Positions 50,064-58,177 of a DNA stretch of 64,000 nt are shown here, in pieces. The position numbers and the translations under genes are program-made. The notes under the pieces were generated by a model, which worked only from the letters and a program-made list of their open reading frames with translations, was not told the origin of the DNA and did no database searches. The first letter of the stretch is position 1; every line of letters starts with the position of its first letter. This DNA comes from Spirochaetota bacterium (GTDB lineage: Bacteria > Spirochaetota > Spirochaetia > Treponematales > Treponemataceae): positions 62,001 to 126,000 of the forward strand of contig JAEXRH010000016.1 of assembly GCA_023438065.1 (NCBI GenBank), given 5' to 3'.

Positions 50064-52085
50064 CTATCGCGCGAAATCCGCGAGCCGCTTCCGCGCGCGA
50101 AGGGAGTTGACCGTCGCGAGAAGCGCGACCCCGACGTCGGCGAACACCGCCTCCCAGAGCGTCGCGAGCCCGAACGCGCCGAGCGCGAGAAAGCCGATCT
50201 TTATCCCGAAGGAAAGCGCGATGTTCTGCCAGACAATACGCCGGGTACGACGCGCGAGGCGGATCGCCTCGGCGACGAGCAGCGGGCTGTCGTTCATGAG
50301 GACGACGTCCGCGGCCTCGATCGCCGCGTCGCTTCCCATCGCGCCCATCGCGAGGCCCGCGTCCGAGCGGGCGATGACCGGCGCGTCGTTGATGCCGTCC
50401 CCGACGAAAAGCACGGAGGCTTTCGGGTGTTTCGCCTTCACGCAGGCGCTCACCTCCTCGTAGAAGGAGACCTTCTCGTGGGGAAGGACGCCCGCGCGGA
50501 ACTCGTCGATGCCGAGCTTCCCCGCGATGGCGCGCGCGACGGGCTCAGCGTCGCCCGTGAGCATGACGATGCCGGAAACGCCGAGCTCCTTGAGCGCCTT
50601 GACCGCGAGCGCCGCGTCGTCCTTCGGCTCGTCGCCGAGCTCGATCCGGCCCGCGTACGCCCCGTCGCGCGAGATCTCGACCACGGTGCCCTCCCGCGCG
50701 GCGAGCGGAGGAAGCCCCGAAACCCCGCGCTCCTCGAGAAGGCGCCGCGTTCCCGCGAGCGTCTCGTGACCGTCGTACTTGAGCGATATTCCGTAGCCCG
50801 CGCGCTCCTCGTAATCGGCGACGAGAGCGGGATCGATCGCGATGCCGTCGGCCGCGGCGCGCGAGCGGATCGCCACGGCGAGCGGGTGATTCGAGAGCGA
50901 CTCCGCCGACAAGGCGATGCCGAGAAGTTCGCGCTCGCCGATGCCGGGCGCGCGCTCGATCCCGACGACCTCGAAGGTGCCCCGCGTGAGCGTGCCGGTC
51001 TTGTCGACGACGACGGCCTTCGCCCGGGCGAGAACGTCCATGCAATCGGCGCCCTTGACGAGAATCCCCCGCCGGGCGGCCCCGCCGATCCCGCCGAAGA
51101 AGCCGAGCGGCACCGAGATGACGAAGGCGCACGGGCACGAAATGACGAGGAAGACGAGGGCGCGGGAAAGCCAGGGCTTGAACGCGGCCGGGTCGAGCGA
51201 AACGGCGCCCCCGAAGAACCAGAGGAGGAACGGGGGGAGGATCGCGAGGGCGAGGGCGCCGAGGGTCACGATCGGGGTATAGACGCGGGCGAACGAGGTG
51301 ATGAGCCGCTCGGCCCGGGCCTTGCGGTTCTGCGCGTTCTCGATGAGGTCGAGCATCTTCGCGGCGGCGGTGTCCGCGAACGCGGCCGTGGTCCTGACGA
51401 CGAGAGGCCCTGAGCCGTTCACGAAGCCCGCGAGCGCCTCCGCGCCGGGAGCCGCCTCGCGGGGGACGCTTTCGCCCGTGAGCCGGGAGGTGTCGAAGCT
51501 CGAGCGGCCCTCCGTCACGATTCCGTCGAGCGGAACCTTCTCCCCCGGAAGGACGCGCACGAGGGAGCCCGCGGCGACCGCGGAGGGATGCACGACGGCG
51601 CCGTCGGCGGCGTAACGCGCGGCGTCAGGCCGCACGTCCATGAGGTCGACGATCGACCGCCGGGAACGGCTCACCGCCGATTCCTGGACCATCTCGCCGA
51701 GGTTATAGAAGAGCATGACGGCGGCGGCCTCGGACCATTGCCCGATCGCGAAGGCGCCGACCGTCGCGACGGTCATCAGGAAATTCTCGTCGAACACCTC
51801 GCCCCGCAATACGTTCCGCGCGGAATTGAGGACGACCCGATAGCCCGCGACGAGCCAGGAAAGGACGAAGAGTGTTCGCACGACCCAGGGCGAGGACGCG
51901 ACCGCGGGGTGGCCGATCGAAACGACGAGGCCCGAGGCGAAGAGAAGCGCGGAGACGGCGAATCGCGCCGCGAGGAGCCTTACCTCGAGCGTCGCGCGAC
52001 GAGCCGCGCGGGAGGTTCCGCCGCCCAAGGATTCCGGGCGCGACGCGCGCGTGACGGGCTCGCAGTGGTTGCATGAGCAGGACAT
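50064..52085 (-). CDS. P1B-type heavy-metal ATPase, Zn/Cd/Pb class
   Basis: The protein has 673 aa. The CPC motif in ISCPCAFVISVPLG (about residue 318), phosphorylation site DKTGTLT (about 358), the HP motif (SNHPLAVAI) and GDGINDAPVI (about 563) identify a P1B-2 exporter like CadA/ZntA. The usual N-terminal ferredoxin-like metal domain is absent; a short CSCNHCEP segment replaces it. It pumps divalent soft metals out of the cytoplasm. The ATG is one base after the stop of the ArsR-type gene, so the two form an operon under its operator. Confidence 0.93.
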   Translation of the reverse strand: MSCSCNHCEPVTRASRPESLGGGTSRAARRATLEVRLLAARFAVSALLFASGLVVSIGHPAVASSPWVVRTLFVLSWLVAGYRVVLNSARNVLRGEVFDENFLMTVATVGAFAIGQWSEAAAVMLFYNLGEMVQESAVSRSRRSIVDLMDVRPDAARYAADGAVVHPSAVAAGSLVRVLPGEKVPLDGIVTEGRSSFDTSRLTGESVPREAAPGAEALAGFVNGSGPLVVRTTAAFADTAAAKMLDLIENAQNRKARAERLITSFARVYTPIVTLGALALAILPPFLLWFFGGAVSLDPAAFKPWLSRALVFLVISCPCAFVISVPLGFFGGIGGAARRGILVKGADCMDVLARAKAVVVDKTGTLTRGTFEVVGIERAPGIGERELLGIALSAESLSNHPLAVAIRSRAAADGIAIDPALVADYEERAGYGISLKYDGHETLAGTRRLLEERGVSGLPPLAAREGTVVEISRDGAYAGRIELGDEPKDDAALAVKALKELGVSGIVMLTGDAEPVARAIAGKLGIDEFRAGVLPHEKVSFYEEVSACVKAKHPKASVLFVGDGINDAPVIARSDAGLAMGAMGSDAAIEAADVVLMNDSPLLVAEAIRLARRTRRIVWQNIALSFGIKIGFLALGAFGLATLWEAVFADVGVALLATVNSLRARKRLADFAR

Positions 52086-52086
52086 A

Positions 52087-52521
52087 TCAGCGACCCTCCC
52101 TCAGGTGTTCGAGCGCGACCGAGTAGAGGATCCCGACGTGCTGATCCTCGATCGAATAGTAGATTTGCTTGCCGTCGCGCCTCGTGCGGACGATCTTCGC
52201 CTGCCTGAGCACGCGAAGTTGATGGGATACGGCGGAGACCGTCATGTCGAGCGCCGCGGCGATGTCGCACACGCAGAGTTCGCCGCCGATGAGCGCCGAG
52301 ACGATCCTGATCCGGGTACTGTCGCCGAAGGTCTTGAAGAACTCGCCGAGTTCCCCGAGGAGCCCCTCGTCCGGCATGCGGGATCGGGAATGGGCGACGG
52401 CCTCCTCATGGACGCATTGGGTGTCGCACCGGTCATCCGACGGTTCAACGGAAGAACCCCGATCACGGGCAGGATCGGGGTGGTTACGGTCTTGTATAGT
52501 GATTGTTTCAGTGTCTTCCAT
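52087..52521 (-). CDS. ArsR/SmtB-family metal-sensing repressor (CadC-like)
   Basis: The protein has 144 aa. The winged helix includes FGDSTRIRIVSALIGGELCV, CDIAAALDMTVSAVSHQLRV. Two metal sites known from this family can be seen: the alpha3 site ELCVCD plus N-terminal cysteines (CDTQC), as in CadC, and the alpha5 site with Asp, His, His and Glu spaced as in SmtB (DQH, then EHLRE). It should release DNA on binding Cd, Pb or Zn and so induce the ATPase. Start: ATG at 52521, 7 nt after the -10 box; the upstream TTG frame lies inside the operator. Confidence 0.92.
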   Translation of the reverse strand: MEDTETITIQDRNHPDPARDRGSSVEPSDDRCDTQCVHEEAVAHSRSRMPDEGLLGELGEFFKTFGDSTRIRIVSALIGGELCVCDIAAALDMTVSAVSHQLRVLRQAKIVRTRRDGKQIYYSIEDQHVGILYSVALEHLREGR

Positions 52522-52557
52522 ACACTTGAATATATGCTCAAGTGTACACATTGTCAA
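52522..52557 (-). promoter_or_regulatory. Promoter and operator of the metal-resistance operon
   Basis: TTGACA (52557-52552), 17 nt, TATATT (52534-52529), then 7 nt to the ATG: a near-consensus, leaderless promoter. A 24-bp inverted repeat with 8-bp perfect arms (ACACTTGA and TCAAGTGT, 52522-52545) covers the -10 box and start point. Its core TGAGCATATATTCA resembles the TGAACA/TATTCA half-sites of ArsR/SmtB metal regulators. Repressor binding would block RNA polymerase directly. Confidence 0.8.
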
Positions 52558-52577
52558 GAGTCAGCCAGTTCAGGACA

Positions 52578-53396
52578 TCACAGAAAGCCGTTTTTCAGCG
52601 CGCCGAAGACCTTCTTGATCATGGCAGAGGCATAGTCAAACGGGTTTTTGCGGATCTTCCCTTCTTCCTCGCCGATCTTGAGGAAAAGCCCGTCGAGCGC
52701 CTTCCCCGTCGCATAGGTCGCAAGGTCGACGGTAACGGCGGGCATCGGCTCCTTCTTGCCCGCGATCCGGGCCGCCTGGTTCGGGATCGTTCCCGCCTTG
52801 TTGTACGCGCGGGTAAGAACATCCCAGGACTTTTTCGCCGAGATATCCATCACCAGGGGTTTCGCGAGCGCGGCATCGACCTTGGGCCGATAGAGATCCA
52901 TCAGCTTCGCCCGCGTCTTCGACTCAAGATAGGTCGTGGCGGCGCGATCCCCTCCCTTCACGATGGCGATGCCGTCCTGAATCGTCATGCTGACGATCGC
53001 GTCGACGAAGATCGGGACGACCTCTTTCGCGGCCTCCTCGGCGGACCGGTTGATCCTGAGGACGACGTCGTCGAGGAGCTTCTGTCCCTGGGGAATCTTC
53101 GAGACGCTGTCGAGGAGCGGTTTCGCCTCGGGCGGCATGAGGATCTTCACGGCCGCGTCGCCGAAATAGCCGTCCGTGAGGGAAAGACGGGAACTCGCGC
53201 TCGAGACGCCGGTTTTGAGCGCGTCCCTGAGCGCCGCGATCGCCTCCTCGTTCGTCACCTTCGGTCGAGACTGCTTTCCTTGAACGAGCGAGGCGGTATC
53301 GACGAGAGATTCGAGATCGGTAACGCAGGAGCCCAATAGCGCGATACACGTTGCCGTCAACGCGACTAACGAAACGATTCCTGTTTTCTTTTCCAT
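52578..53396 (-). CDS. DUF4197 lipoprotein
   Basis: The protein has 272 aa. The lipobox LLGSC lies near residue 24 after MEKKTGIVSLVALTATCIAL. The mature domain is mostly helical and matches DUF4197 (ALRDALKTGVSSASSRLSLTDGYFGD, IPQGQKLLDDVVLRINRSAEEAA, YATGKALDGLFLKIGEEEGKIRKNP). The family is widespread in proteobacteria and of unknown function. Start: ATG at 53396 with GGAG 7 nt before it; ATG at 53408 is possible, since a TATCAT box ends 7 nt upstream of it. It is next to the ArsR gene in the same direction, but that gene has its own promoter. Confidence 0.82.
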   Translation of the reverse strand: MEKKTGIVSLVALTATCIALLGSCVTDLESLVDTASLVQGKQSRPKVTNEEAIAALRDALKTGVSSASSRLSLTDGYFGDAAVKILMPPEAKPLLDSVSKIPQGQKLLDDVVLRINRSAEEAAKEVVPIFVDAIVSMTIQDGIAIVKGGDRAATTYLESKTRAKLMDLYRPKVDAALAKPLVMDISAKKSWDVLTRAYNKAGTIPNQAARIAGKKEPMPAVTVDLATYATGKALDGLFLKIGEEEGKIRKNPFDYASAMIKKVFGALKNGFL

Positions 53397-53544
53397 GTCG
53401 GACTCCATCGTGAAAATGATACCCTTGAGTCTATCCCGGTTTCGCGCGGATTCAACCAGGGATCCGTCATCGTTACCCGATAGTGCAAGGCAGAAATTCA
53501 CCGCTCGCCGTAAAAAATCACCCGAAAATCACCCATCGCTCCGC

Positions 53545-53655
53545 TTGCCCGTCAAATGGAGGCGGTGTAGGATACTCTCAGTTAAAAATAGATGTAAAAA
53601 CCCACTTCCTCAGGTGACGGTATCAGAGTGGTATCCAGTACCGTCACTTTTTTTG
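53545..53655 (+). ncRNA. Candidate small RNA with own promoter and terminator
   Basis: TTGCCC, 17 nt, TAGGAT (53545-53573) would start a transcript near 53580. A 9-bp perfect stem GTGACGGTA/TACCGTCAC (53614-53622 with 53639-53647) followed by seven T (53648-53654) ends it, giving about 75 nt. No open frame with a ribosome site is inside, and no gene precedes the terminator on this strand. Alternatively it is the leader of the LuxR-type gene with an attenuator. Confidence 0.4.
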
Positions 53656-53695
53656 TTGACTCATCCAAAAAAGGCATGCGAAAATCAGGATACGT

Positions 53696-53701
53696 TATAA
53701 T
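53696..53701 (+). promoter_or_regulatory. -10 box of the 7TM-LuxR gene
   Basis: Perfect TATAAT, 20 nt before the ATG at 53722. No good -35 box is seen at 16-18 nt, so an activator may be needed. Confidence 0.35.
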
Positions 53702-53721
53702 CAAAAAGGCTGATAGAACCG

Positions 53722-54681
53722 ATGTCGCAGTCGAGTGTGTATCTCATGCTTGCGCCTTTCGCGCTCCTCATGGTAGCCGTTTCTCTTGTCTTTTCGATAG
53801 CAAACAGAAAGGAAATCAACGGTTTCTGGCTTCGGCCATTCATGGGCTCGATCGCGCTCGTCATCGTTTTCTCGATCGGGGAGCTTCTCGCCCAATCCCG
53901 CGATGCCGTTCTCGTCGCCTCCCACCTTGCGTATACCTTCCTCGCCTTTGTCCCGCTCGGATGGTTTCTCGCCTGCGCCGACCAGGCCGACGCCCTTCGC
54001 GGGACGCGGCATCCCGCGCGCCTCGCCGCGCTTGTCCTCATACCGGCGACGACCGTCTTTCTCGCCTGGAACAGCGAACGGATTCCCCTGCTCTGGGTCG
54101 AGCATGAGATAGTGAGCGACGGCAGGTTTCTCGTGAATCGGGTAACCGCGTACGGGAACTGGTTTTGGGTCCATATCGCCTATGCGTACGCGCTCTACCT
54201 TGCCGGAACCGCGCTCATCTTCCGGAATTTTTTCCTGCAACGGGGATCCCGCCGGACGATTTCCGTTCTCGGGGTCATCTCGACTTCCATCCCCCTCGCG
54301 TTCAACCTTCTCTATATTCTCAGGCTCATTCCGGGGATCAACCGGGATTTCTCGACTCTGGTCTTCGCGCCGATGTCCTTCGCCTTTATCGTGTGGGCGT
54401 CGCGAAAGGCGCTCAGGGAACGGGAAGCAGCCGATGGCGCGGAACGGATCCCGAAGGGCGGGTGTTCGGGCCCGATGGTCGAGCCGATGAGCAGGAGGGA
54501 GCGCGCCGTGTACGAACTCCTCGTCGAGGGTCTCTCGAACAAGGAGATCGCGGCAAGGCTGTGCATATCCGAAAATACCGCGAAAACCCATACGAGCCAT
54601 ATCTTCCGGAAACTCGGCGTGTCGAACCGGCAGGAACTCCGCGATAACGGCCGTCGAGCCGAACCGGTCGTCGAGGTATAG
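53722..54681 (+). CDS. Seven-TM LuxR-type transcription regulator
   Basis: The protein has 319 aa. Residues 1-230 hold seven hydrophobic helices in the pattern of the 7TM sensor module found at the N-terminus of some histidine kinases (LALVGYLRSVLRRRRTP is absent; typical aromatic-rich WFLACADQ and NWFWVHIAYAYALYLAG segments are present). The LuxR HTH is C-terminal (about 255-310: MSRRERAVYELLVEGLSNKE, IAARLCISENTAKTHTSHIF). Here the sensor is wired directly to a DNA-binding output instead of a kinase. Its ligand is unknown. It is convergent with the envelope operon, ending 4 bp from it. Confidence 0.8.
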   Translation: MSQSSVYLMLAPFALLMVAVSLVFSIANRKEINGFWLRPFMGSIALVIVFSIGELLAQSRDAVLVASHLAYTFLAFVPLGWFLACADQADALRGTRHPARLAALVLIPATTVFLAWNSERIPLLWVEHEIVSDGRFLVNRVTAYGNWFWVHIAYAYALYLAGTALIFRNFFLQRGSRRTISVLGVISTSIPLAFNLLYILRLIPGINRDFSTLVFAPMSFAFIVWASRKALREREAADGAERIPKGGCSGPMVEPMSRRERAVYELLVEGLSNKEIAARLCISENTAKTHTSHIFRKLGVSNRQELRDNGRRAEPVVEV

Positions 54682-54685
54682 GACG

Positions 54686-55972
54686 CTAAAAGTCGATTCG
54701 CGCGCGCAGGGTCAGCTCGAACGAGTTGTTCCCCGACGCCCAGGTGAATTCCTTTTCCTCGCCGCCGCCCGAGTAGGCCGCGATAAGGGAGAACGGAGGA
54801 GCCGCCGGGATATCGAAATCCTGCGCGAGACGCGCCTGGAATGAATCGTCCGAGAGGTTGGCGGTCACGGACACCGTCGCGTCATGACCCGCGAATAGGA
54901 GATCGGTTCCCTTGAGGGCGCCGTACGCGTAATACCTTCCGACGTACAGGGGAGCGGCCTCGCCCGAGACGACGGCACGAGCGAGGCCGTCGCCCGTGAG
55001 CCTTCTCCCCGTCGAGTCATAGAAACCCTCGGCCGACACCGTCCATTTTTTCAGGTCTCCCAGCAGCCGCGAGAATCCCAGGGACGCCTGGACGGACGCG
55101 TCCTTTCCCGCCGACTCGGGGGCGGCGGCGATCTCGCCGTACGCGGCGAGGCCCAAAAGGTGCCCGGAAAAATCGAGGCCGCCTTTCGCTTGGCGATTCG
55201 GCCCCCCGTACCCGGTGAGCCCGAACTCGAATCCCGAGAAGGTCGCGTCGAGACGCCCGGCAAACGCGCCCCGATCCGCGGGGTCGCGGGCAAGCGTGTC
55301 GCCCGGATCGACGAGGCCGGAGAAATCGGCGAAGAGGTGAAGATTCGCCGACTTGAACGGAACGAGCAATTTGAGGCCCGACTTTCCCTCGCGGGCGTCG
55401 AACGCGGCGAAGAAATCCGCCTTCTCCGCGTTCACGAAATCGACCGGCGTCCACACGACGGACGGACCCCAGGCGAGAAGCTGCTTCCCGAGGCGGAAGA
55501 AGGCCTTCTTTCCGATATCGAACGAGTAATGGAATTCCGCGAGAGCGATCTCGGGATCGGAGAGACTCTCCGCGCGACCGAGCGCGGCGAGATCGTCGCC
55601 CGAGAGGGCCTTGAAAAAGACCTGCCGCGCGGAAGCCGCGGCGTAAAGCGTTCCCGACCGGGAATCGCTCACCTTGGCGAAGGCCTTTCCTGAAGCCGAG
55701 GACGAGGCGGCGTATCCGTCAAGGCCCGGAGCGAACCACGAGGACGCGGAGACGAGAAAGGTGCCGCCGACGAGATACTCGGTATTCGCGATAGCACCCG
55801 ACGCCGTACCGGGAGCGGAACCGCCCGAGCCCGCCGAGACGGTCGCCGCGTCGAAGGCGCCCGGGGCGAAGGGGTCATCGTCGGGAGGGGACGATTGCGC
55901 CTGGGCGCGCGATAGAGAAAGGATCGCGAGCGCCGCGACGGTCATCGCGCGCATTGACGCACGCCGGGTCAT
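54686..55972 (-). CDS. Probable outer-membrane beta-barrel protein, last gene of the ABC/LolA operon
   Basis: The protein has 428 aa. The signal peptide is MTRRASMRAMTVAALAILSL, then SRAQAQ. The mature part alternates strands with Gly/Ser/Asp turns (AFFRLGKQLLAWGPSVVWTP, VSAEGFYDS, SFELTLRARIDF) and ends in Phe, the usual beta-barrel C-terminal signal. Start: ATG at 55972, overlapping the stop of the LolA-like gene (ATGA), 8 nt after GAGGAA; ATG 55954 is an alternative. The frame upstream to 56320 is a shadow. Its place behind an exporter and a LolA-like carrier suggests it is the outer-membrane end of the system. Confidence 0.7.
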   Translation of the reverse strand: MTRRASMRAMTVAALAILSLSRAQAQSSPPDDDPFAPGAFDAATVSAGSGGSAPGTASGAIANTEYLVGGTFLVSASSWFAPGLDGYAASSSASGKAFAKVSDSRSGTLYAAASARQVFFKALSGDDLAALGRAESLSDPEIALAEFHYSFDIGKKAFFRLGKQLLAWGPSVVWTPVDFVNAEKADFFAAFDAREGKSGLKLLVPFKSANLHLFADFSGLVDPGDTLARDPADRGAFAGRLDATFSGFEFGLTGYGGPNRQAKGGLDFSGHLLGLAAYGEIAAAPESAGKDASVQASLGFSRLLGDLKKWTVSAEGFYDSTGRRLTGDGLARAVVSGEAAPLYVGRYYAYGALKGTDLLFAGHDATVSVTANLSDDSFQARLAQDFDIPAAPPFSLIAAYSGGGEEKEFTWASGNNSFELTLRARIDF

Positions 55973-56826
55973 CGCGACTTTTCCTCGAGGAAGGCTTTCG
56001 AGAAGGTGTAGTCGGGTATCCTTTCGGTGACCACGCCCTCGTTCGTGAGATAGGTTTTCTGGCCCTTCTCGAGCGCGTCGACCGCGAGGAGTTTGGTGAA
56101 CAGGAACTTCCCGCCGGGAAGCGCCTTGTAGTCGACGTAATAAGTCGTCCGCAAGAGGGTCTCGCCCGCGCTGAAGCTTTCGGTCTTCACGGGAAGCCCG
56201 TCGGTCTTGCGGAAATAGACCTTCTGGACCGGATACGCGACGTCGAGTTTTTTCGCGTCGAGCCTGACGACGTCGCAGTCCCAGGCAGACACCTTCGCGG
56301 TCCCCGCGAGGCTCGCCCAATACTGCGCGAGGGTGTTCGGCTTGCCGAAGAGATCGGTACGGATGTCGGACCCGCCCACGTCGTCCTTCCGGTTGCGGTA
56401 CACGAACTCCCGCGTGGTCGGAAGATAGAGGAAGAGGTCGTCCCTGCTTCGCCAGTAACCCTTCCCCTTCTCGCTGTCGGGATACTGAAAGAGGAGCGTG
56501 AAGGTATCCGCCGCGTCGCGGCGATAGATCTGGATTCGGAGCACCCGGTCCGACTCGCCTTCCTTCTTCTGGATGAGGGTGAAGGTCGAGGTGACGTCAA
56601 GGCCGGCGAGATCGGTTTTGCCTTCGTACGCCTCGACGAGGGAAGCGGCCTTCGGCTCGGTCGTCTTCGCGCCCTGCGCGGCGAGATCGGGCGGAAGGAA
56701 GGCCGCGACGGAAGCGATCGCGACGAAGGCCGCGACGCGGAAGAGCGTCGCGAAGAGGGAAACAGGGCATGCGCGGACGGAAGCGTTCACGGCCGCGCGA
56801 TTCAATCGAACGAATACGTGTCTCAT
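55969..56826 (-). CDS. LolA-like outer-membrane lipoprotein-sorting protein
   Basis: The protein has 285 aa. A long N-terminal signal region with hydrophobic core (LFATLFRVAAFVAIASVAAF, then LPPDLAAQ) is followed by the LolA/LolB-like half-barrel: LDVTSTFTLIQKKEGESDRV, RIQIYRRDAADTFTLLFQYP, GKGYWRSRDDLFLYLPTT, VQKVYFRKTDGLPVKTE. This subgroup is usually found beside MacB/FtsX-type permeases and carries hydrophobic cargo across the periplasm. The gene begins 10 nt after the second permease gene and overlaps the barrel gene. Confidence 0.8.
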   Translation of the reverse strand: MRHVFVRLNRAAVNASVRACPVSLFATLFRVAAFVAIASVAAFLPPDLAAQGAKTTEPKAASLVEAYEGKTDLAGLDVTSTFTLIQKKEGESDRVLRIQIYRRDAADTFTLLFQYPDSEKGKGYWRSRDDLFLYLPTTREFVYRNRKDDVGGSDIRTDLFGKPNTLAQYWASLAGTAKVSAWDCDVVRLDAKKLDVAYPVQKVYFRKTDGLPVKTESFSAGETLLRTTYYVDYKALPGGKFLFTKLLAVDALEKGQKTYLTNEGVVTERIPDYTFSKAFLEEKSR

Positions 56827-56836
56827 ACACGCTCCT

Positions 56837-58162
56837 TTAGAAGGTCGCGGTCAAAGCCTCGACGGGCTTGATGCGCCCGCCCCTCCGGGCGGGAAAGAAG
56901 GAAAACGCCGCCGCGATAAGGGCTATGACGGCGACGATGATCGCGGTATCGAAAAGGTGAGGCTCGAGCGCGAGATGCCCCGCGTCGAGGAAAATCGCGA
57001 GGTTCCCGCCCGCCGGGAAGGTGACCGCCGCGCGGAACGCGACGCAGACAAGGACGGAGAGGGCCGCGCCAGCGGCGGCCGACATGAGCGCGAGCGCCGA
57101 TCCCTCGAGGGTAAAGAGCGCGGTCACCGCCGCCGCGTCGACGCCCATCGCGCGCATCGCGCCGATCTCCCTGAGGCGTTCGTTGATCGTCATGCGGAGG
57201 TTGATGAACACCGAGACCGCGATCACGAAGAGCATCACCGAGGCGAGGAAGGCGCCGAGCGACTGCACGGCGAGGGTGATGTTCCGCACGATGCCGAGCA
57301 CTTCGTCGATCGTCGAGAGCTTCGCCATGACGCGGTCGCGCCCGATCTTGTCCACCTCGTAGCGCTGGCTCGCGGCGGAAACGGCCGCGATCGCCTCGGC
57401 GTCGCTTTCCGGCTTCGTGACCTCGAAGCCCTCGCGCGCGAGCGCGGAGGCGAACGCGTCGCGCTTCTCGGCGAGACGCGCCGTCGACGGAAGGTAGACG
57501 TATACCGTGGTCGCGGCTCCCTCGTCGGCGAGGTCGAGCGCGCGGAGGAAGTCGAAGTGGGTCAGCGTGAGCTCGCCCATGAAGTAGTTGTCCGTCCGGT
57601 AGATGCCCTCCACCTTGAGGATGCCGGTGTTGAAGGCGCCGAACCGCGTGCGTACCGAAACGACCACGTCGTCCCCGGTCTTGAGATCGAAATACCGCGC
57701 GACCGATTCCGGGAGGGCGACTCCGTTCGGGTCCGCCGCCCACGCGTCCCAGCTTCCCGAGACGAAGGCCATCTGGCCCCTGAAGCCGGTATCGAGTGCG
57801 GGTTCGATGCCGGTAAAGGAAAGCCGCTTCGAGATCCCGTTGAAATAGACCGCCGACCGGAGAAGATAGCGCCTGAGCGTGACGGCGTCCCCGCCGAGGC
57901 TCTTCCTGGCGGCGTCCATGATGTCGTCGGTCCGGATAAGCCCGTTGTAAATCCTTCCGTCCCGGGCGAACTGGCCCGAGACGGTGATGTGCGCGGCGGT
58001 CGCCTGAACGATGCTCCTCGACACGTTCGTCTGCGCGCCGCGCGTGAAGGCCGCGAGCGCGACGAGGATGAACGCGACGACCGCGTAGTTGATGCCGAGG
58101 GTGAGGCTCCGCTTTCCGTTCCGGAACACGTTCTTGAACGCGAGCGCGATGAACTCTTTCAT
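56837..58162 (-). CDS. ABC transporter permease, FtsX/MacB type (second)
   Basis: The protein has 441 aa. It has the FtsX-family layout: one N-terminal helix (about residues 20-42), a large periplasmic domain (about 45-290) and three C-terminal helices, including INERLREIGAMRAMGVDAAA, the coupling segment between the second and third. GGAGAA precedes the ATG. It is 15 nt after the first permease gene, which it resembles only in layout. Both probably form a heterodimer with the ATPase at 59572, as LolC/LolE do with LolD. Confidence 0.85.
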   Translation of the reverse strand: MKEFIALAFKNVFRNGKRSLTLGINYAVVAFILVALAAFTRGAQTNVSRSIVQATAAHITVSGQFARDGRIYNGLIRTDDIMDAARKSLGGDAVTLRRYLLRSAVYFNGISKRLSFTGIEPALDTGFRGQMAFVSGSWDAWAADPNGVALPESVARYFDLKTGDDVVVSVRTRFGAFNTGILKVEGIYRTDNYFMGELTLTHFDFLRALDLADEGAATTVYVYLPSTARLAEKRDAFASALAREGFEVTKPESDAEAIAAVSAASQRYEVDKIGRDRVMAKLSTIDEVLGIVRNITLAVQSLGAFLASVMLFVIAVSVFINLRMTINERLREIGAMRAMGVDAAAVTALFTLEGSALALMSAAAGAALSVLVCVAFRAAVTFPAGGNLAIFLDAGHLALEPHLFDTAIIVAVIALIAAAFSFFPARRGGRIKPVEALTATF

Positions 58163-58177
58163 GCGATTCTCCTTGCG

